A stretch of 26,255 bases of DNA from TMED-70 sp036164085 (GCA_036164085.1 JAYZJV010000045.1:1-26255); one strand, 5' to 3'. Shown: positions 9,200 through 18,074, counted from the stretch's first letter. Program-made: numbers and translations. The notes: generated by a model not told the origin, from the sequence alone.

Positions 9200-10221
9200 T
9201 AGTTTTTATTTGTAATTTCTCTAAGTTGATTTAGTTTATTTAGAGCATTACCATTGAATATGTTTTCTTTTGATTCTTCATAACACTCATCTAGTGTTTT
9301 ATTTGAGTCTACTAAATTTATTGCCATTGCTGAGTTAATTAAAATTGAATTGAGGATTGACTTTTTTTCAATGTCTTCGTTTTCTTTTTCCATTTTGAAG
9401 CAATCTATTATTTTTCTCGCAGATTCTTTAGGAGAGTTAACTACTAGGAATTTAGAGTTTCCATAATTCTTCTTTGGATTAAGTATTTTCTCTGAAAAAT
9501 TTTCATTTGAGTCGTATACTATTGTATTTTTGTCTAATTCGATTTCATCTGCTCCTGATTCACCACTAATGGTTATTATCCTCTCGGAACCGAGTTTTTT
9601 ACCTGCTTCAGCGATTTTTTTTGCAAAATCTTTATTAGGGGTTCCAATAATTTGTTTTTTTACAGAAGCTGGATTTGTTAAAGGTCCTAAAAAATTAAAA
9701 ATAGTCCTTATACCTATTTCTTTTCTGTGAGGAGCAGCAAATTTCATTGAAGGGTGAAAAGATTGAGCAAAAATAAAAGTTAAATCAATTTCATTCAGGC
9801 AATTTTCAACTTTTTCAGGTTGTAGTAATATATTCACCCCTAGTTCTTCCAAAACATCCGCAGATCCACTATTTCCTGATGCAGCTCTGTTCCCATGCTT
9901 AGCTACGGGAATTCCACAAGAAGCAACCACTATAGCAGAAGCTGTAGAAATATTAAACCATTTAAGTCCACTTCCACCAGTTCCACAAACATCTATAGCA
10001 TTATCTTTACCTTTGATTTTAAGAGAAAATTCTCTCATTACAGATGCCATACCCGCAATCTCTTCAGAAGTTTCTCCTTTAATGGCAAGGCTTGCCATTA
10101 TTACTCCAAATTGAGAAGGAAGAACTTTCCCTGTCATGATTTCATTCATGCAAAAACAAGACTCTTCAAAAGTTAAATTTTCTTTGGAAGAAACTTTTCT
10201 AATTATGTCTAATATATTCAT
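9199..10221 (-). CDS. trpD: Anthranilate phosphoribosyltransferase
   Basis: Joins anthranilate to PRPP. It has 340 residues, the usual length, with an N-terminal helical part (1-70) and the nucleoside-phosphorylase-III-like catalytic domain. Landmarks are NISTAS (90-95), KHGNRAAS (108-115), IGIRTIFNFLGPLTNP (169-184), and the Asp225-Glu226 pair that binds Mg-PRPP. The glycine loop, GTGGDG in most members, reads GTGGSG here: Ser84 stands where the Asp normally is and is followed by LKW. I infer the enzyme is still active because every other motif and the operon context are intact. ATG and trpG stop overlap as ATGA. Confidence 0.95.
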   Translation of the reverse strand: MNILDIIRKVSSKENLTFEESCFCMNEIMTGKVLPSQFGVIMASLAIKGETSEEIAGMASVMREFSLKIKGKDNAIDVCGTGGSGLKWFNISTASAIVVASCGIPVAKHGNRAASGNSGSADVLEELGVNILLQPEKVENCLNEIDLTFIFAQSFHPSMKFAAPHRKEIGIRTIFNFLGPLTNPASVKKQIIGTPNKDFAKKIAEAGKKLGSERIITISGESGADEIELDKNTIVYDSNENFSEKILNPKKNYGNSKFLVVNSPKESARKIIDCFKMEKENEDIEKKSILNSILINSAMAINLVDSNKTLDECYEESKENIFNGNALNKLNQLREITNKN

Positions 10222-10784
10222 TTGATTTTCAGAAAATTACTTAAGATTTCTTTTCCATGTTCAGTTTCGATAGATTCGGGGTGAAATTGAACGCCTTCTA
10301 AAGACAATTTTTTATGTCTAATTCCTTGAATTATACCCGATTCGCTCCTAGCAGAAATCTCAAATTCATCAGACAAAGATTTTTCATCAATTATTAATGA
10401 ATGATATCTGACGGCTCTAAAAGGATTAGGGATATTTTTAAAAATTCCTCTCTCGTCATGAGTAATGTTAGATATTTTTCCATGCATTATTTCATTGGCT
10501 TGAACAATTTTTGCTCCAAAAGAACTTCCTAAGCATTGGTGTCCTAGACATACTCCTAGAACAGGTATTTTTTCAGAAAAATATTGAATAGCTTCGTTAG
10601 ATATACCTGCGTTTTTAGGATTAGAAGGACCTGGAGATATTACTAGATGAGTAGGTGCAAGTTTTTCAATTTGATCAGTTGATGTCTCATTATTTCTAAG
10701 TACTTTTACTTCGACGCCTAACTCTGATAGATACTGAAATAAATTGAACGTAAATGAATCATAATTATCTAAAAGGACTATCAT
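10218..10784 (-). CDS. trpG: Anthranilate synthase, glutamine amidotransferase subunit
   Basis: Releases ammonia from glutamine for the TrpE subunit. The 188-residue class I amidotransferase has the full triad: Cys79 in LGVCLGHQ, and His168 and Glu170 in GVQFHPES. The N-terminus DNYDSFTFNL and the oxyanion region ISPGPSNP are typical. It is separate from TrpD, unlike the enteric fusion. By sequence it could also be the PabA subunit of aminodeoxychorismate synthase, and a single copy may serve both. Its place between trpE and trpD, with 4-base ATGA overlaps on each side, makes TrpG the primary role. Confidence 0.95.
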   Translation of the reverse strand: MIVLLDNYDSFTFNLFQYLSELGVEVKVLRNNETSTDQIEKLAPTHLVISPGPSNPKNAGISNEAIQYFSEKIPVLGVCLGHQCLGSSFGAKIVQANEIMHGKISNITHDERGIFKNIPNPFRAVRYHSLIIDEKSLSDEFEISARSESGIIQGIRHKKLSLEGVQFHPESIETEHGKEILSNFLKIK

Positions 10785-12265
10785 TTTAAATTTCTTTCAG
10801 CATCTTCAACTGACTTTACTAAAGCCATCATTTTGTTCAAAGTTTCTTCATATTCATAATCTACTTTAGAGTCTGCAACTATACCTCCACCAGCTTGAAG
10901 AAACACAGTTTTGTCTTTTAGCATTAATGTTCTTATGGCTATGCAAGTATCCATATTTCCGTTATATGAAAAATATCCTACACCTCCTGAGTAAGGCCCT
11001 CTTTTTTCGGGCTCAAATTCAGAAATTAATTGCATTGCTCTAACTTTTGGGGCACCTGATACTGTTCCAGCAGGAAATGCTGCTCTAAGGGCATCAAATT
11101 CATCATATTTACTATCTAATGAACCAGTAACATTAGAAACAATATGCATTATATGCGAATATTTTTCAATTTCCATTTTTTGATTTACATTAACTGTGCC
11201 AGGAGTTGAAACCCTGCCTACGTCATTTCTCCCTAGATCAAGCAACATAAGATGTTCAGCTAACTCTTTTTCGTCTGAAATAAGTTCGTTGGCAATTCGT
11301 TCATCTTCTATTGAGTTTTTACCTCTAGGTCTTGTTCCAGCTATTGGATGTACCTCAATTTCTTTATTAGTTGATTTCACTAAAAGTTCTGGAGATGCTC
11401 CCAAAATTTCAAAATCTTTAAAATTAAATAGAAACATATATGGAGATGGATTTATTGTTCTCAAGCATCTATAGATATCTAAAGCTGAAGCTTCAGTTTT
11501 TTTTGTTAACCTTTGAGAAAAGACTATCTGAATAACTTCTCCTGAATATATATTTTCAATACACTTTTCTACTGCAATTTTATATTCTTGTTTTGTCATG
11601 TTTTTTGAATATTGAGAAATAAGCTCTTCTTTTGTTTTTTCATCATTTCCTGAAATAGCTGAAATATTATTGTGCTCTTCGGGTATAGGCTTTTTGATTA
11701 GATCGTATATTTCTTGTATTTTTTCTAATGAATTTTTATATATTTCTTTTAAATCTTCTGAATTATTTATTTTTGCATAATTTACTATAAAAATGGTTTG
11801 TTTAACATGATCAAAAACAACTATAGAGTCAGTTATCATAAATATAGATTCTGGAACATCCAAGTTAGATTCTTTATTTTTTGGGACACTTTTTTCAAAG
11901 TAAGAGATGGTCTCATATGATAAGTAACCAACAGCCCCACCTGTAAAAACAGGAAGTTCTGCTATTTCAGGGACTTTATAAGAATTGATTTCATCTTTGA
12001 TTATTTTTAGAGGATCCACTTCTCCAAAATCTTCGTTTTTCCCTGTTTTTATTATTTTTTTTGGGTTGGTTCCAATTATTGAATATCGGGCTAAGTTTTC
12101 TCCACCAGTTATAGATTCTAAAAGAAATGAATAGTTATCTTTAGATAATTTTAAATAAATAGACAAAGGTGTATCTAAATCTGCTCTGATTTCCCTAAAT
12201 ATAGGAATCAAATTATATTCTTTAGATTTTTTAATAAAGTCTTCAAGTTCAGCTTTATTGTTCAT
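10781..12265 (-). CDS. trpE: Anthranilate synthase component I
   Basis: Converts chorismate and ammonia to anthranilate, the committed step. About 494 residues. The N-terminal domain carries LLESITGGENLARYS, the LLES element that forms part of the tryptophan feedback site in characterised TrpE proteins, so allosteric inhibition is expected. The chorismate-binding core has HPIAGTRPRG, the GRNDVGRV block and FPAGTVSGAPKVRA, with the C-terminal GGVGYFSYNG and AGGGIVADS. Two starts are possible: ATG at 12265, two bases after the trpS stop, or TTG at 12274, which would overlap trpS. I prefer the ATG; neither has a clear Shine-Dalgarno. The stop overlaps the trpG start (ATGA). Confidence 0.95.
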   Translation of the reverse strand: MNNKAELEDFIKKSKEYNLIPIFREIRADLDTPLSIYLKLSKDNYSFLLESITGGENLARYSIIGTNPKKIIKTGKNEDFGEVDPLKIIKDEINSYKVPEIAELPVFTGGAVGYLSYETISYFEKSVPKNKESNLDVPESIFMITDSIVVFDHVKQTIFIVNYAKINNSEDLKEIYKNSLEKIQEIYDLIKKPIPEEHNNISAISGNDEKTKEELISQYSKNMTKQEYKIAVEKCIENIYSGEVIQIVFSQRLTKKTEASALDIYRCLRTINPSPYMFLFNFKDFEILGASPELLVKSTNKEIEVHPIAGTRPRGKNSIEDERIANELISDEKELAEHLMLLDLGRNDVGRVSTPGTVNVNQKMEIEKYSHIMHIVSNVTGSLDSKYDEFDALRAAFPAGTVSGAPKVRAMQLISEFEPEKRGPYSGGVGYFSYNGNMDTCIAIRTLMLKDKTVFLQAGGGIVADSKVDYEYEETLNKMMALVKSVEDAERNLK

Positions 12266-12267
12266 TT

Positions 12268-13278
12268 TTACCAAATTTTCTTATACGTTGAGACTTTCAT
12301 TTTATCACGGACAAGTTGCATGGTTTTGTTTGCAGATTTTCTAGCATTCTCTACGCCTTTATCTAATGCTTCTTCAACTAAATTCATATTTGATTCAAAA
12401 TATTTCCTTTTTTCTCTAATTGGTTCAAGAAAATCATTTAAAATATTTGCTAGATAATTTTTTATTTCTACATCACCGATGTTTCCTTCTCGGTATCTTT
12501 TTTTGAAGTCTTCAACATTATTGTCATTAGTAGTAAAAGCATCCAAATATTGGAAAACAGGATTCCCTTCAACTTTTCCAGGAATATCAGCCCTTATTCT
12601 AGTAGGGTCCGTATACATGCCTTTTACTTTTTTAACAACAATTTCTTTTGAGTCAGACAAAAGGATAACATTCCCTTGGCTTTTGCTCATTTTCCCTTTA
12701 CCATCAGTCCCAGAAAGTCTACCTACTTTTCCTATTAATGTTTCAGGCTCAGGGAAAACTTCCCCATACATTCGATTGAATTTTCTTGCTATTTCTCTAG
12801 ACATTTCTAGATGAGGAGCTTGGTCTTCTCCAACAGGAACCAAGTGAGCCCTTGGTAGTAATATGTCTGCTATTTGACTTATTGGGTAATTATAAAATCC
12901 AGCACTTCTTCTTTCTATAGGAAGTGAATCTAGCTCACCTTTAAGAGTAGGATTCCTTTCAAGCATTCCTAAAGGAGTAATAAAGGATAATAACATAGAT
13001 AACTCAGCATGTTCAGGTACATAACTTTGAATTACGAAGTTTGATTTTTCTGGATCTAGCCCAACAGATAACCAATCAAGGGTTACCTCTATAACGGAAG
13101 TTTTTATTAAATCTATTTCATGAAAATGATCACTTAAAGCTTGATAATCAGCAATTAGAAAATTGCATTCATATTCATCTTGAAGAGAGATCCAATTATG
13201 CAATGCTCCTACATAATGTCCTAAATGCAGTGCACCTGTTGGTCTTATCCCGGTTAGGATTCTTTTTTTATTTGACAT
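12268..13278 (-). CDS. trpS: Tryptophanyl-tRNA synthetase
   Basis: Class I synthetase charging tRNA-Trp. It has 336 residues, normal for the bacterial enzyme. The HIGH-type signature is HLGH (18-21) after GIRPTGAL, and KMSKS is at 196-200, preceded by GTDGKG. The insertion with VPVGEDQAPHLE (147-158) is typical of TrpRS. There is no extra N-terminal domain. The gene lies 18 bases after the aldo/keto reductase and directly ahead of trpE, so charging and biosynthesis appear to share one transcript. The ATG lacks a strong Shine-Dalgarno. No T-box or leader peptide is visible upstream. Confidence 0.97.
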   Translation of the reverse strand: MSNKKRILTGIRPTGALHLGHYVGALHNWISLQDEYECNFLIADYQALSDHFHEIDLIKTSVIEVTLDWLSVGLDPEKSNFVIQSYVPEHAELSMLLSFITPLGMLERNPTLKGELDSLPIERRSAGFYNYPISQIADILLPRAHLVPVGEDQAPHLEMSREIARKFNRMYGEVFPEPETLIGKVGRLSGTDGKGKMSKSQGNVILLSDSKEIVVKKVKGMYTDPTRIRADIPGKVEGNPVFQYLDAFTTNDNNVEDFKKRYREGNIGDVEIKNYLANILNDFLEPIREKRKYFESNMNLVEEALDKGVENARKSANKTMQLVRDKMKVSTYKKIW

Positions 13279-13296
13279 TTCGCTTTATTTTTTTAT

Positions 13297-14232
13297 TTAA
13301 GTTAATTGTCTCCAATTATCATCTAATTTTTCATAGATATTCTCATACTGATTAATGAGATTTTTATAATCATCTAAGTTTTTTTTCATATAATTAAGGT
13401 TTTCCTCAACATGATGAATGTTTTTGGAGCCAATGATTATTACATGAATTTCTTTCTTTGATAAAGCAAAAGCCATAGATAATTCTATTGGATCAATATT
13501 ATTGAGATTAGTATCAATTTTGTTAGTCATTTGCATAACTCTATTAAAATATTCGTCATATGCACTACCAAAATGCTCATGCTCTTCTTCGTTATTATAA
13601 TTTTTAACGCCTAAAAGAGAGGCGTTTCCAATAGGTCTCTTAGCTATTATTCCTAAATTTCTATTCTTTGCTTCTGATAGTATGTTTTTTGTTCGAGCTC
13701 TTTGATCTGCAATGCTATAGCTCGTTTGCAATGTATCAAACAAGTTGGATTTTACCGCCCAATCAGCTGCTTCATTATCTCCAGAGTAACCTATAAATTT
13801 TATTTTTCCTTCAAGTTTGCAATCTTGTAATGCCCTTATAACGTCACCTTGTTCAAGTAAATGAGTCTCGCATGAGTGCAGTTGAACTAAATCAATTATG
13901 TCTGTCTTTAAGTTTATAAGGCTATTTTCTACAGAATCTTTGATTTTTTTGTAAGTCCATTCTGAATCAGGAGAAGTAGTTCTTCCCGTTCCAGCTTTTG
14001 TAGCCAGAAAATACTCATCTCTTCTATGACCCACAGAATTTCCAACTATAGATTCACTATCTAAATACATTGCGGCAGTATCTAAAAAATTAATACCATT
14101 ATCTAATGCTGTATTTAGAATTTTATTAGCAGTTTCAAATTCTTCTTTTCCTAATTGAAAGCCTACCTGAGCTAACCCCAATCCTAATTTGCTAACTTCT
14201 ATACCGGTTTTTCCAAAAATATTGTTTTCCAT
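13297..14232 (-). CDS. Aldo/keto reductase
   Basis: A 311-residue NADPH-dependent oxidoreductase of the AKR superfamily, a TIM barrel. The catalytic tetrad is complete: Asp51 (FLDTAAMY), Tyr56, Lys79 (ATKAG) and His119 (VQLHSCE). The C-terminal nucleotide-binding part has IIGSKNIHHVEENL. The substrate is unknown; the sequence resembles the broad bacterial AKR group rather than a defined enzyme. The ATG has a strong AAGGAG six bases upstream. It is the first gene after a hairpin and is followed within 18 bases by trpS, so it may head the trp transcription unit, although no known trp reaction needs it. Confidence 0.9.
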   Translation of the reverse strand: MENNIFGKTGIEVSKLGLGLAQVGFQLGKEEFETANKILNTALDNGINFLDTAAMYLDSESIVGNSVGHRRDEYFLATKAGTGRTTSPDSEWTYKKIKDSVENSLINLKTDIIDLVQLHSCETHLLEQGDVIRALQDCKLEGKIKFIGYSGDNEAADWAVKSNLFDTLQTSYSIADQRARTKNILSEAKNRNLGIIAKRPIGNASLLGVKNYNNEEEHEHFGSAYDEYFNRVMQMTNKIDTNLNNIDPIELSMAFALSKKEIHVIIIGSKNIHHVEENLNYMKKNLDDYKNLINQYENIYEKLDDNWRQLT

Positions 14233-14253
14233 AACTTCTCCTTAAACAAAATC

Positions 14254-14279
14254 GCAAAAAAAACTTTCGTTTTTTTTGC
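14254..14279 (-). terminator. A8/T8 hairpin with GAAA loop, possible terminator or attenuator
   Basis: A perfect 11-bp inverted repeat: GCAAAAAAAAC (14254-14264) and GTTTTTTTTGC (14269-14279). Read on the minus strand, the direction of the flanking genes, the loop is GAAA closed by C-G, a GNRA tetraloop. It lies 36 bases after the zinc-ribbon stop and 21 bases before the reductase ATG. It may end the zinc-ribbon transcript or limit read-through into the reductase-trp genes. The stem is mostly A-U, so strength as a terminator is uncertain. Confidence 0.55.
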
Positions 14280-14315
14280 AATTTCGACTTTATATAAAAA
14301 ATATATAAATATAAA

Positions 14316-14459
14316 CTATGAAGCTTTACCAATCTTGAACATCTTTGTTCCACAAACTGGGCATACACCTTGTGTTGCAGGTCTACCATTTTTCATAGTT
14401 ATTTGTTGGGGATTACTCATATTTTGCTTCCCCTTGCATTTCATGCAATACGCTTCCAT
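14316..14459 (-). CDS. Small zinc-ribbon protein, DUF5679-like
   Basis: A 47-residue protein beginning MEAYCMKCKGKQNM and ending CGTKMFKIGKAS. Two CxxC knuckles, Cys5/Cys8 and Cys33/Cys36, make a four-cysteine zinc ribbon. The middle has the motif ITMKNGRPATQGVCP. I recognise this as the DUF5679 family, found in Chloroflexi among others; its function is unknown, with nucleic-acid or protein binding possible from the fold. The gene is real rather than chance: the ATG is preceded by a very strong GGAGGAAA, one of the best ribosome binding sites in the window. A 12-bp palindrome lies just upstream, and the reductase-trp cluster follows after a hairpin. Confidence 0.88.
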   Translation of the reverse strand: MEAYCMKCKGKQNMSNPQQITMKNGRPATQGVCPVCGTKMFKIGKAS

Positions 14460-14663
14460 ATTTCCTCCGGTTCATGAACCTTAGTTTTATTTGGATAATA
14501 ACTTTATATACTATTCAGAAGGGAAATGCCATATTTATTGCACACGATTTTACTCTAAAACTCAGTATAAAGAGATCTTTTATTATAAATAACTAGCATT
14601 CAACTGAATATTTTTTAATTATTAAAATATAATTTATACTGGAATAAATAACTTTTTAATAAA
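14460..14663. promoter_or_regulatory. Divergent intergenic region between the zinc-ribbon gene and pheS
   Basis: The longest gene-free stretch (204 bases). On the plus strand a TATAAT (14628-14633) lies about 30 bases before the pheS TTG, without a good -35. On the minus strand several AT-rich -10-like boxes occur (a TATACT within the 14570s among them) but none stands out. A perfect palindrome GGTTCATGAACC is at 14469-14480, directly before the GGAGG of the zinc-ribbon gene. No T-box, tRNA or leader peptide is seen. Confidence 0.4.
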
Positions 14664-15674
14664 TTGAAAAACACTGAATCTATACTGCAAAACATAGAAA
14701 ATTTAACAAAATCTGCTTCCGATAAGTTGAAAGACTGTTCTAATATAAGTGAATTGGAAGAATGGAGAATTGAGTTTTTAGGCAGAAATGGTAAATTGTC
14801 TGAATTGATGAAAATCATGAAAGATATTTCCCCAGAAGAGAAAAGGATAGTTGGCCCAAAACTAAATCAATTAAAAATTAATTTAAATCAACTATTTGAA
14901 AATACAAAAAATTCTACTCTTGATAATTTTAATAAAGAAGAAAATTTTGACATAACTCTACCTGGAAGAGAGTTATTATATGGTTCTCTACATCCAACCA
15001 CTCTCATAATAAGAGAAATTTGTGATGCTTTTAGGTCGATGGGATTTCAAATTCATGAGGGCAATGAAATCGAAACAGAAAAATATAATTTCGATTTACT
15101 AAATATTCCAAAAGATCATCCTGCAAGAGATCAATGGGACACTATTTGGTTAGATTTTAAGAACTCAAATGATAAATATCTTTTAAGAACACATACTTCT
15201 CCAATGCAAGCTAGAATTATGGAAAATAATGCTCCTCCTATAAGAGTAGTGGTGCCAGGAAAATGTTATAGGTATGAAGCTACAGACGCAACTCATGAAT
15301 GGGAATTTCATCAGATTGAAGGCTTGGCTATTGATAAAAATATTTCATTCTCTGAACTTAAAGGAACTCTTTATCAAATGGCTAGAAAAATATTTGGATC
15401 TGATCAAGAAGTTAGATTTAGATGTGATTTTTTCCCTTTTGTTGAACCTGGTGTAGATATGTCTATTCTTTGGGAGGGTAGATGGATAGAAATTTTAGGA
15501 GCTGGTATGGTACACCCTAAAGTACTTAGTGGAGTTGGATATGATCCAACTGAATATAGTGGATTTGCATTTGGTATTGGGCCAGAAAGAGTATCTATGC
15601 TAAAAAATAAAATTAAGGATATTAGAAATTTTCATGCGAATGATTTGAGATTTCTTAGTCAATTTGTGTATTAA
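14664..15674 (+). CDS. pheS: Phenylalanyl-tRNA synthetase alpha subunit
   Basis: Class II catalytic subunit of the alpha2-beta2 PheRS. It has 336 residues (E. coli 327). The N-terminal coiled-coil arm (about 1-80) contains EWRIEFLGRNGKLSELMK. The catalytic core has LLRTHTSPMQARIM, CYRYEATDATHEWEFHQIEGLAID (motif 2 region) and the motif 3 stretch GFAFGIGPERVSMLK. The start must be the TTG at 14664: only four codons separate it from an upstream in-frame stop, and no ATG lies near the family N-terminus. There is no clear Shine-Dalgarno. pheT follows after 3 bases. Confidence 0.96.
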   Translation: MKNTESILQNIENLTKSASDKLKDCSNISELEEWRIEFLGRNGKLSELMKIMKDISPEEKRIVGPKLNQLKINLNQLFENTKNSTLDNFNKEENFDITLPGRELLYGSLHPTTLIIREICDAFRSMGFQIHEGNEIETEKYNFDLLNIPKDHPARDQWDTIWLDFKNSNDKYLLRTHTSPMQARIMENNAPPIRVVVPGKCYRYEATDATHEWEFHQIEGLAIDKNISFSELKGTLYQMARKIFGSDQEVRFRCDFFPFVEPGVDMSILWEGRWIEILGAGMVHPKVLSGVGYDPTEYSGFAFGIGPERVSMLKNKIKDIRNFHANDLRFLSQFVY

Positions 15675-15677
15675 ATT

Positions 15678-18074
15678 ATGAAATTATCAATTAACTGGTT
15701 AAAAGATTATGTGGACTTCAATAAATCTATTGAAGAGATCTCTGAAGCATTTACTATGGTAGGAAATGAAGTAGAGTCTATTACAAGAACAGGAGACATC
15801 CCTGGAGTAATAGTAGGAGAAATTCAAGAAATAAACATACATCCAAACGCAGATAAGCTACAAGTCACAAAAGTATTTGACGGGAATAAATCTTATAATG
15901 TTGTCTGTGGGGCACCGAATATTAAAAAGGGTCAAAAGATTTTTCTTGCTACTATAGGTACAAAATTACCTGATCCATCAAATAATTCTTTTTTTGAAAT
16001 AAAAAAATCTAAAATTAGAGGAGAAATTTCTGAAGGTATGATTTGCTCGGAAAAAGAACTTGGTATAAGTGACAACCATGATGGAATTATGGTTTTATCA
16101 AAAGACTATATTTTAGGAGAATCTATTGAAAAATACTATTCAGAAACAGTCCTTGATATAGATGTAACTCCTAATAGGGTTGATTGTTTATCAGTAGTTG
16201 GCTTGGCAAGAGACCTATCCGCAAAATTTTCCTCCAAATTAGAATTTAACTATTCTGTAAATTATGAATTAAATGAAAAAAATAAAATAGTTGAAATAAG
16301 AGACCCTAATCTTTGTCCAAGGTATACTGGAGTAACAATTGATTCAGTGACTATCTCTGACTCTCCTGATTGGCTTAAACAAAGATTAATCTCCATAGGT
16401 GAAAGGCCTATTAATAACGTTGTTGATATTACTAATTATGTGATGTTTGAATTAGGTCAACCTTTGCATGCATTTGATTTAGACAAAATTAATGGAGGAA
16501 AAATTATAGTAAGAGAATCTAAAGAAAAGGAAAAGATTAAAACCTTAGATGGAATAGAAAGAGAACTCCCAAGAAATAGCATAGTAATATCTGATGAAGA
16601 AAATAAATCGATTGGATTAGCAGGTATTATGGGTGGAGGTAACTCTGAAATAGAATCTTCAACTACTACGGTTTTTTTAGAGTCAGGAAATTGGAATCCA
16701 TCATTAATTAGAAATACTGCAAAAAAACTAGGTTTATCTACAGAAGCTTCTATAAGATTTGAAAGGAATTTAAATCCGGATTTAGCCATTTATGGTCTTT
16801 CTAGGGCTACTGATTTAATTGTCCAAATAGCTGGAGGAAAAATCAGAGATGGAATAGAAGATAATTACCCTGGTAAAAAAAGTTCTGTTGAAAAAATTAT
16901 ATTGAATAAAGAAACTTTAAAAAAACATTTAGGATTAGTAATTTCTAGTGAAAAAATATCACAAACATTATCAAATCTAAATTTCGAATATGATTTCAAT
17001 GAAGAAAAAGAGCTTTGGGAAATTACAAAACCATTTTGGAGAAGCGATATAGAAATCCCTGAAGATATCCACGAAGAAGTTGCTAGGATTATAGGATATG
17101 ATGAAATTCCACTAGCCTACCTTTCAGGCAGTGTTCCAAAATGGGAACCGAATTTATCATTAGATACAAAAAATATTGCTCAAGATATTTTAGTAGGTGC
17201 TGGTTTGACAGAAACAATTTCCTATTCAGCAATATCAGATAAATTAAATTCTTATACTCCAGAAATTTCCAATTTAGGTGATGAAATTAACTTAAAAAAT
17301 CCTATTTCGAATGAATATTCTATTCTGAGAAAAAGCTTAATACCATCTTTGATTTCTACTGCATCAAAAAATTCAAATAACTGGAGAGGTCCAATTAAGC
17401 TTTTTGAAATAGGGAATGTTTTTTATGAATTAGATTCTAAGGTTGTAGAAAAAACTATGATAGCTGGAATAATTACAGGTCCAAGACAAGAAATATCATT
17501 GAATTCAGATAATTCAACAGTAGATTATTTTGATGTCAAAGGTGTTATAGAACTTTTGGCGAGAACTCTAAAATTTGATTTTGAATCAATAGAATACGAA
17601 GATAACATTTTCTCTGAACAAAGATCATCATTGATTTTCAATAAAAAAATCAATGATTCTTTGGGTTTTATAGGAGAACTATCTGAACAAACTCTTAGTG
17701 AAAATGATTTTTCTACATCTAATGGAATAGTTTTTGAAATTGATTTAGAAAAAATTATCAGCTCTCAAAAAGACTTTATTTATAAAGATTTTTCTCAATA
17801 CCCGAAAGCTCACAGAGATTTATCGTTAATCATTGATAAATCAATTAATTTTTCTCAAATAGAAAAAATAATATATTCTGAAAATTTAGTAGAGGATTGT
17901 TTGATTTTTGATATATATGAAGGAGCAGAAATACCAGAAAATAAACGAAGTGTTTCTTTAAGAATAAATTATCAATCTTTAAATGAAACCTTATCTTCTA
18001 AAAGATTAGATAAAGTTGAAAATAATATACTTTCTAAATTAGAAAAAAAATTAAATATATACATCAGAGAATAA
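15678..18074 (+). CDS. pheT: Phenylalanyl-tRNA synthetase beta subunit
   Basis: Partner of PheS that binds tRNA-Phe and edits mischarged Tyr-tRNA. The 798 residues cover the full bacterial architecture: an EMAP/OB-type tRNA-binding domain at about 40-150 (HPNADKLQVTKV, NVVCGAPNIKKGQ), the B3/B4 editing domain at about 205-385, the B5 domain at about 400-475 (FWRSDIEIPEDIHEEVARIIGYDEIP), a catalytic-like module, and a C-terminal ferredoxin-fold anticodon-binding domain at about 705-798 (YPKAHRDLSLIID). No truncation is visible. It follows pheS by 3 bases, and two stop codons in a row separate it from moeA. Confidence 0.97.
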   Translation: MKLSINWLKDYVDFNKSIEEISEAFTMVGNEVESITRTGDIPGVIVGEIQEINIHPNADKLQVTKVFDGNKSYNVVCGAPNIKKGQKIFLATIGTKLPDPSNNSFFEIKKSKIRGEISEGMICSEKELGISDNHDGIMVLSKDYILGESIEKYYSETVLDIDVTPNRVDCLSVVGLARDLSAKFSSKLEFNYSVNYELNEKNKIVEIRDPNLCPRYTGVTIDSVTISDSPDWLKQRLISIGERPINNVVDITNYVMFELGQPLHAFDLDKINGGKIIVRESKEKEKIKTLDGIERELPRNSIVISDEENKSIGLAGIMGGGNSEIESSTTTVFLESGNWNPSLIRNTAKKLGLSTEASIRFERNLNPDLAIYGLSRATDLIVQIAGGKIRDGIEDNYPGKKSSVEKIILNKETLKKHLGLVISSEKISQTLSNLNFEYDFNEEKELWEITKPFWRSDIEIPEDIHEEVARIIGYDEIPLAYLSGSVPKWEPNLSLDTKNIAQDILVGAGLTETISYSAISDKLNSYTPEISNLGDEINLKNPISNEYSILRKSLIPSLISTASKNSNNWRGPIKLFEIGNVFYELDSKVVEKTMIAGIITGPRQEISLNSDNSTVDYFDVKGVIELLARTLKFDFESIEYEDNIFSEQRSSLIFNKKINDSLGFIGELSEQTLSENDFSTSNGIVFEIDLEKIISSQKDFIYKDFSQYPKAHRDLSLIIDKSINFSQIEKIIYSENLVEDCLIFDIYEGAEIPENKRSVSLRINYQSLNETLSSKRLDKVENNILSKLEKKLNIYIRE

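Noticed and set aside
12479..12814. Plus-strand open frame of 111 codons over trpS
   Set aside because: Antisense to the conserved catalytic part of trpS, no ribosome binding site and no recognisable motifs.
13279..14315. Tryptophan leader peptide, T-box or other attenuator before trpS
   Set aside because: No short frame with consecutive Trp codons and no T-box sequence was found; the trpS gap is only 18 bases.
14192..14389. Minus-strand open frame of 65 codons across the reductase start
   Set aside because: It runs through the hairpin and is out of frame with the well-supported zinc-ribbon and reductase genes, each of which has a strong ribosome binding site.
14460..14663. Possible RNA gene in the longest gene-free stretch
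   Set aside because: No tRNA cloverleaf or extended GC-rich structure; the sequence looks like ordinary AT-rich promoter DNA.
16457..16789. Minus-strand open frame of 110 codons inside pheT
   Set aside because: Shadow of the pheT editing domain; no motifs or start signal.
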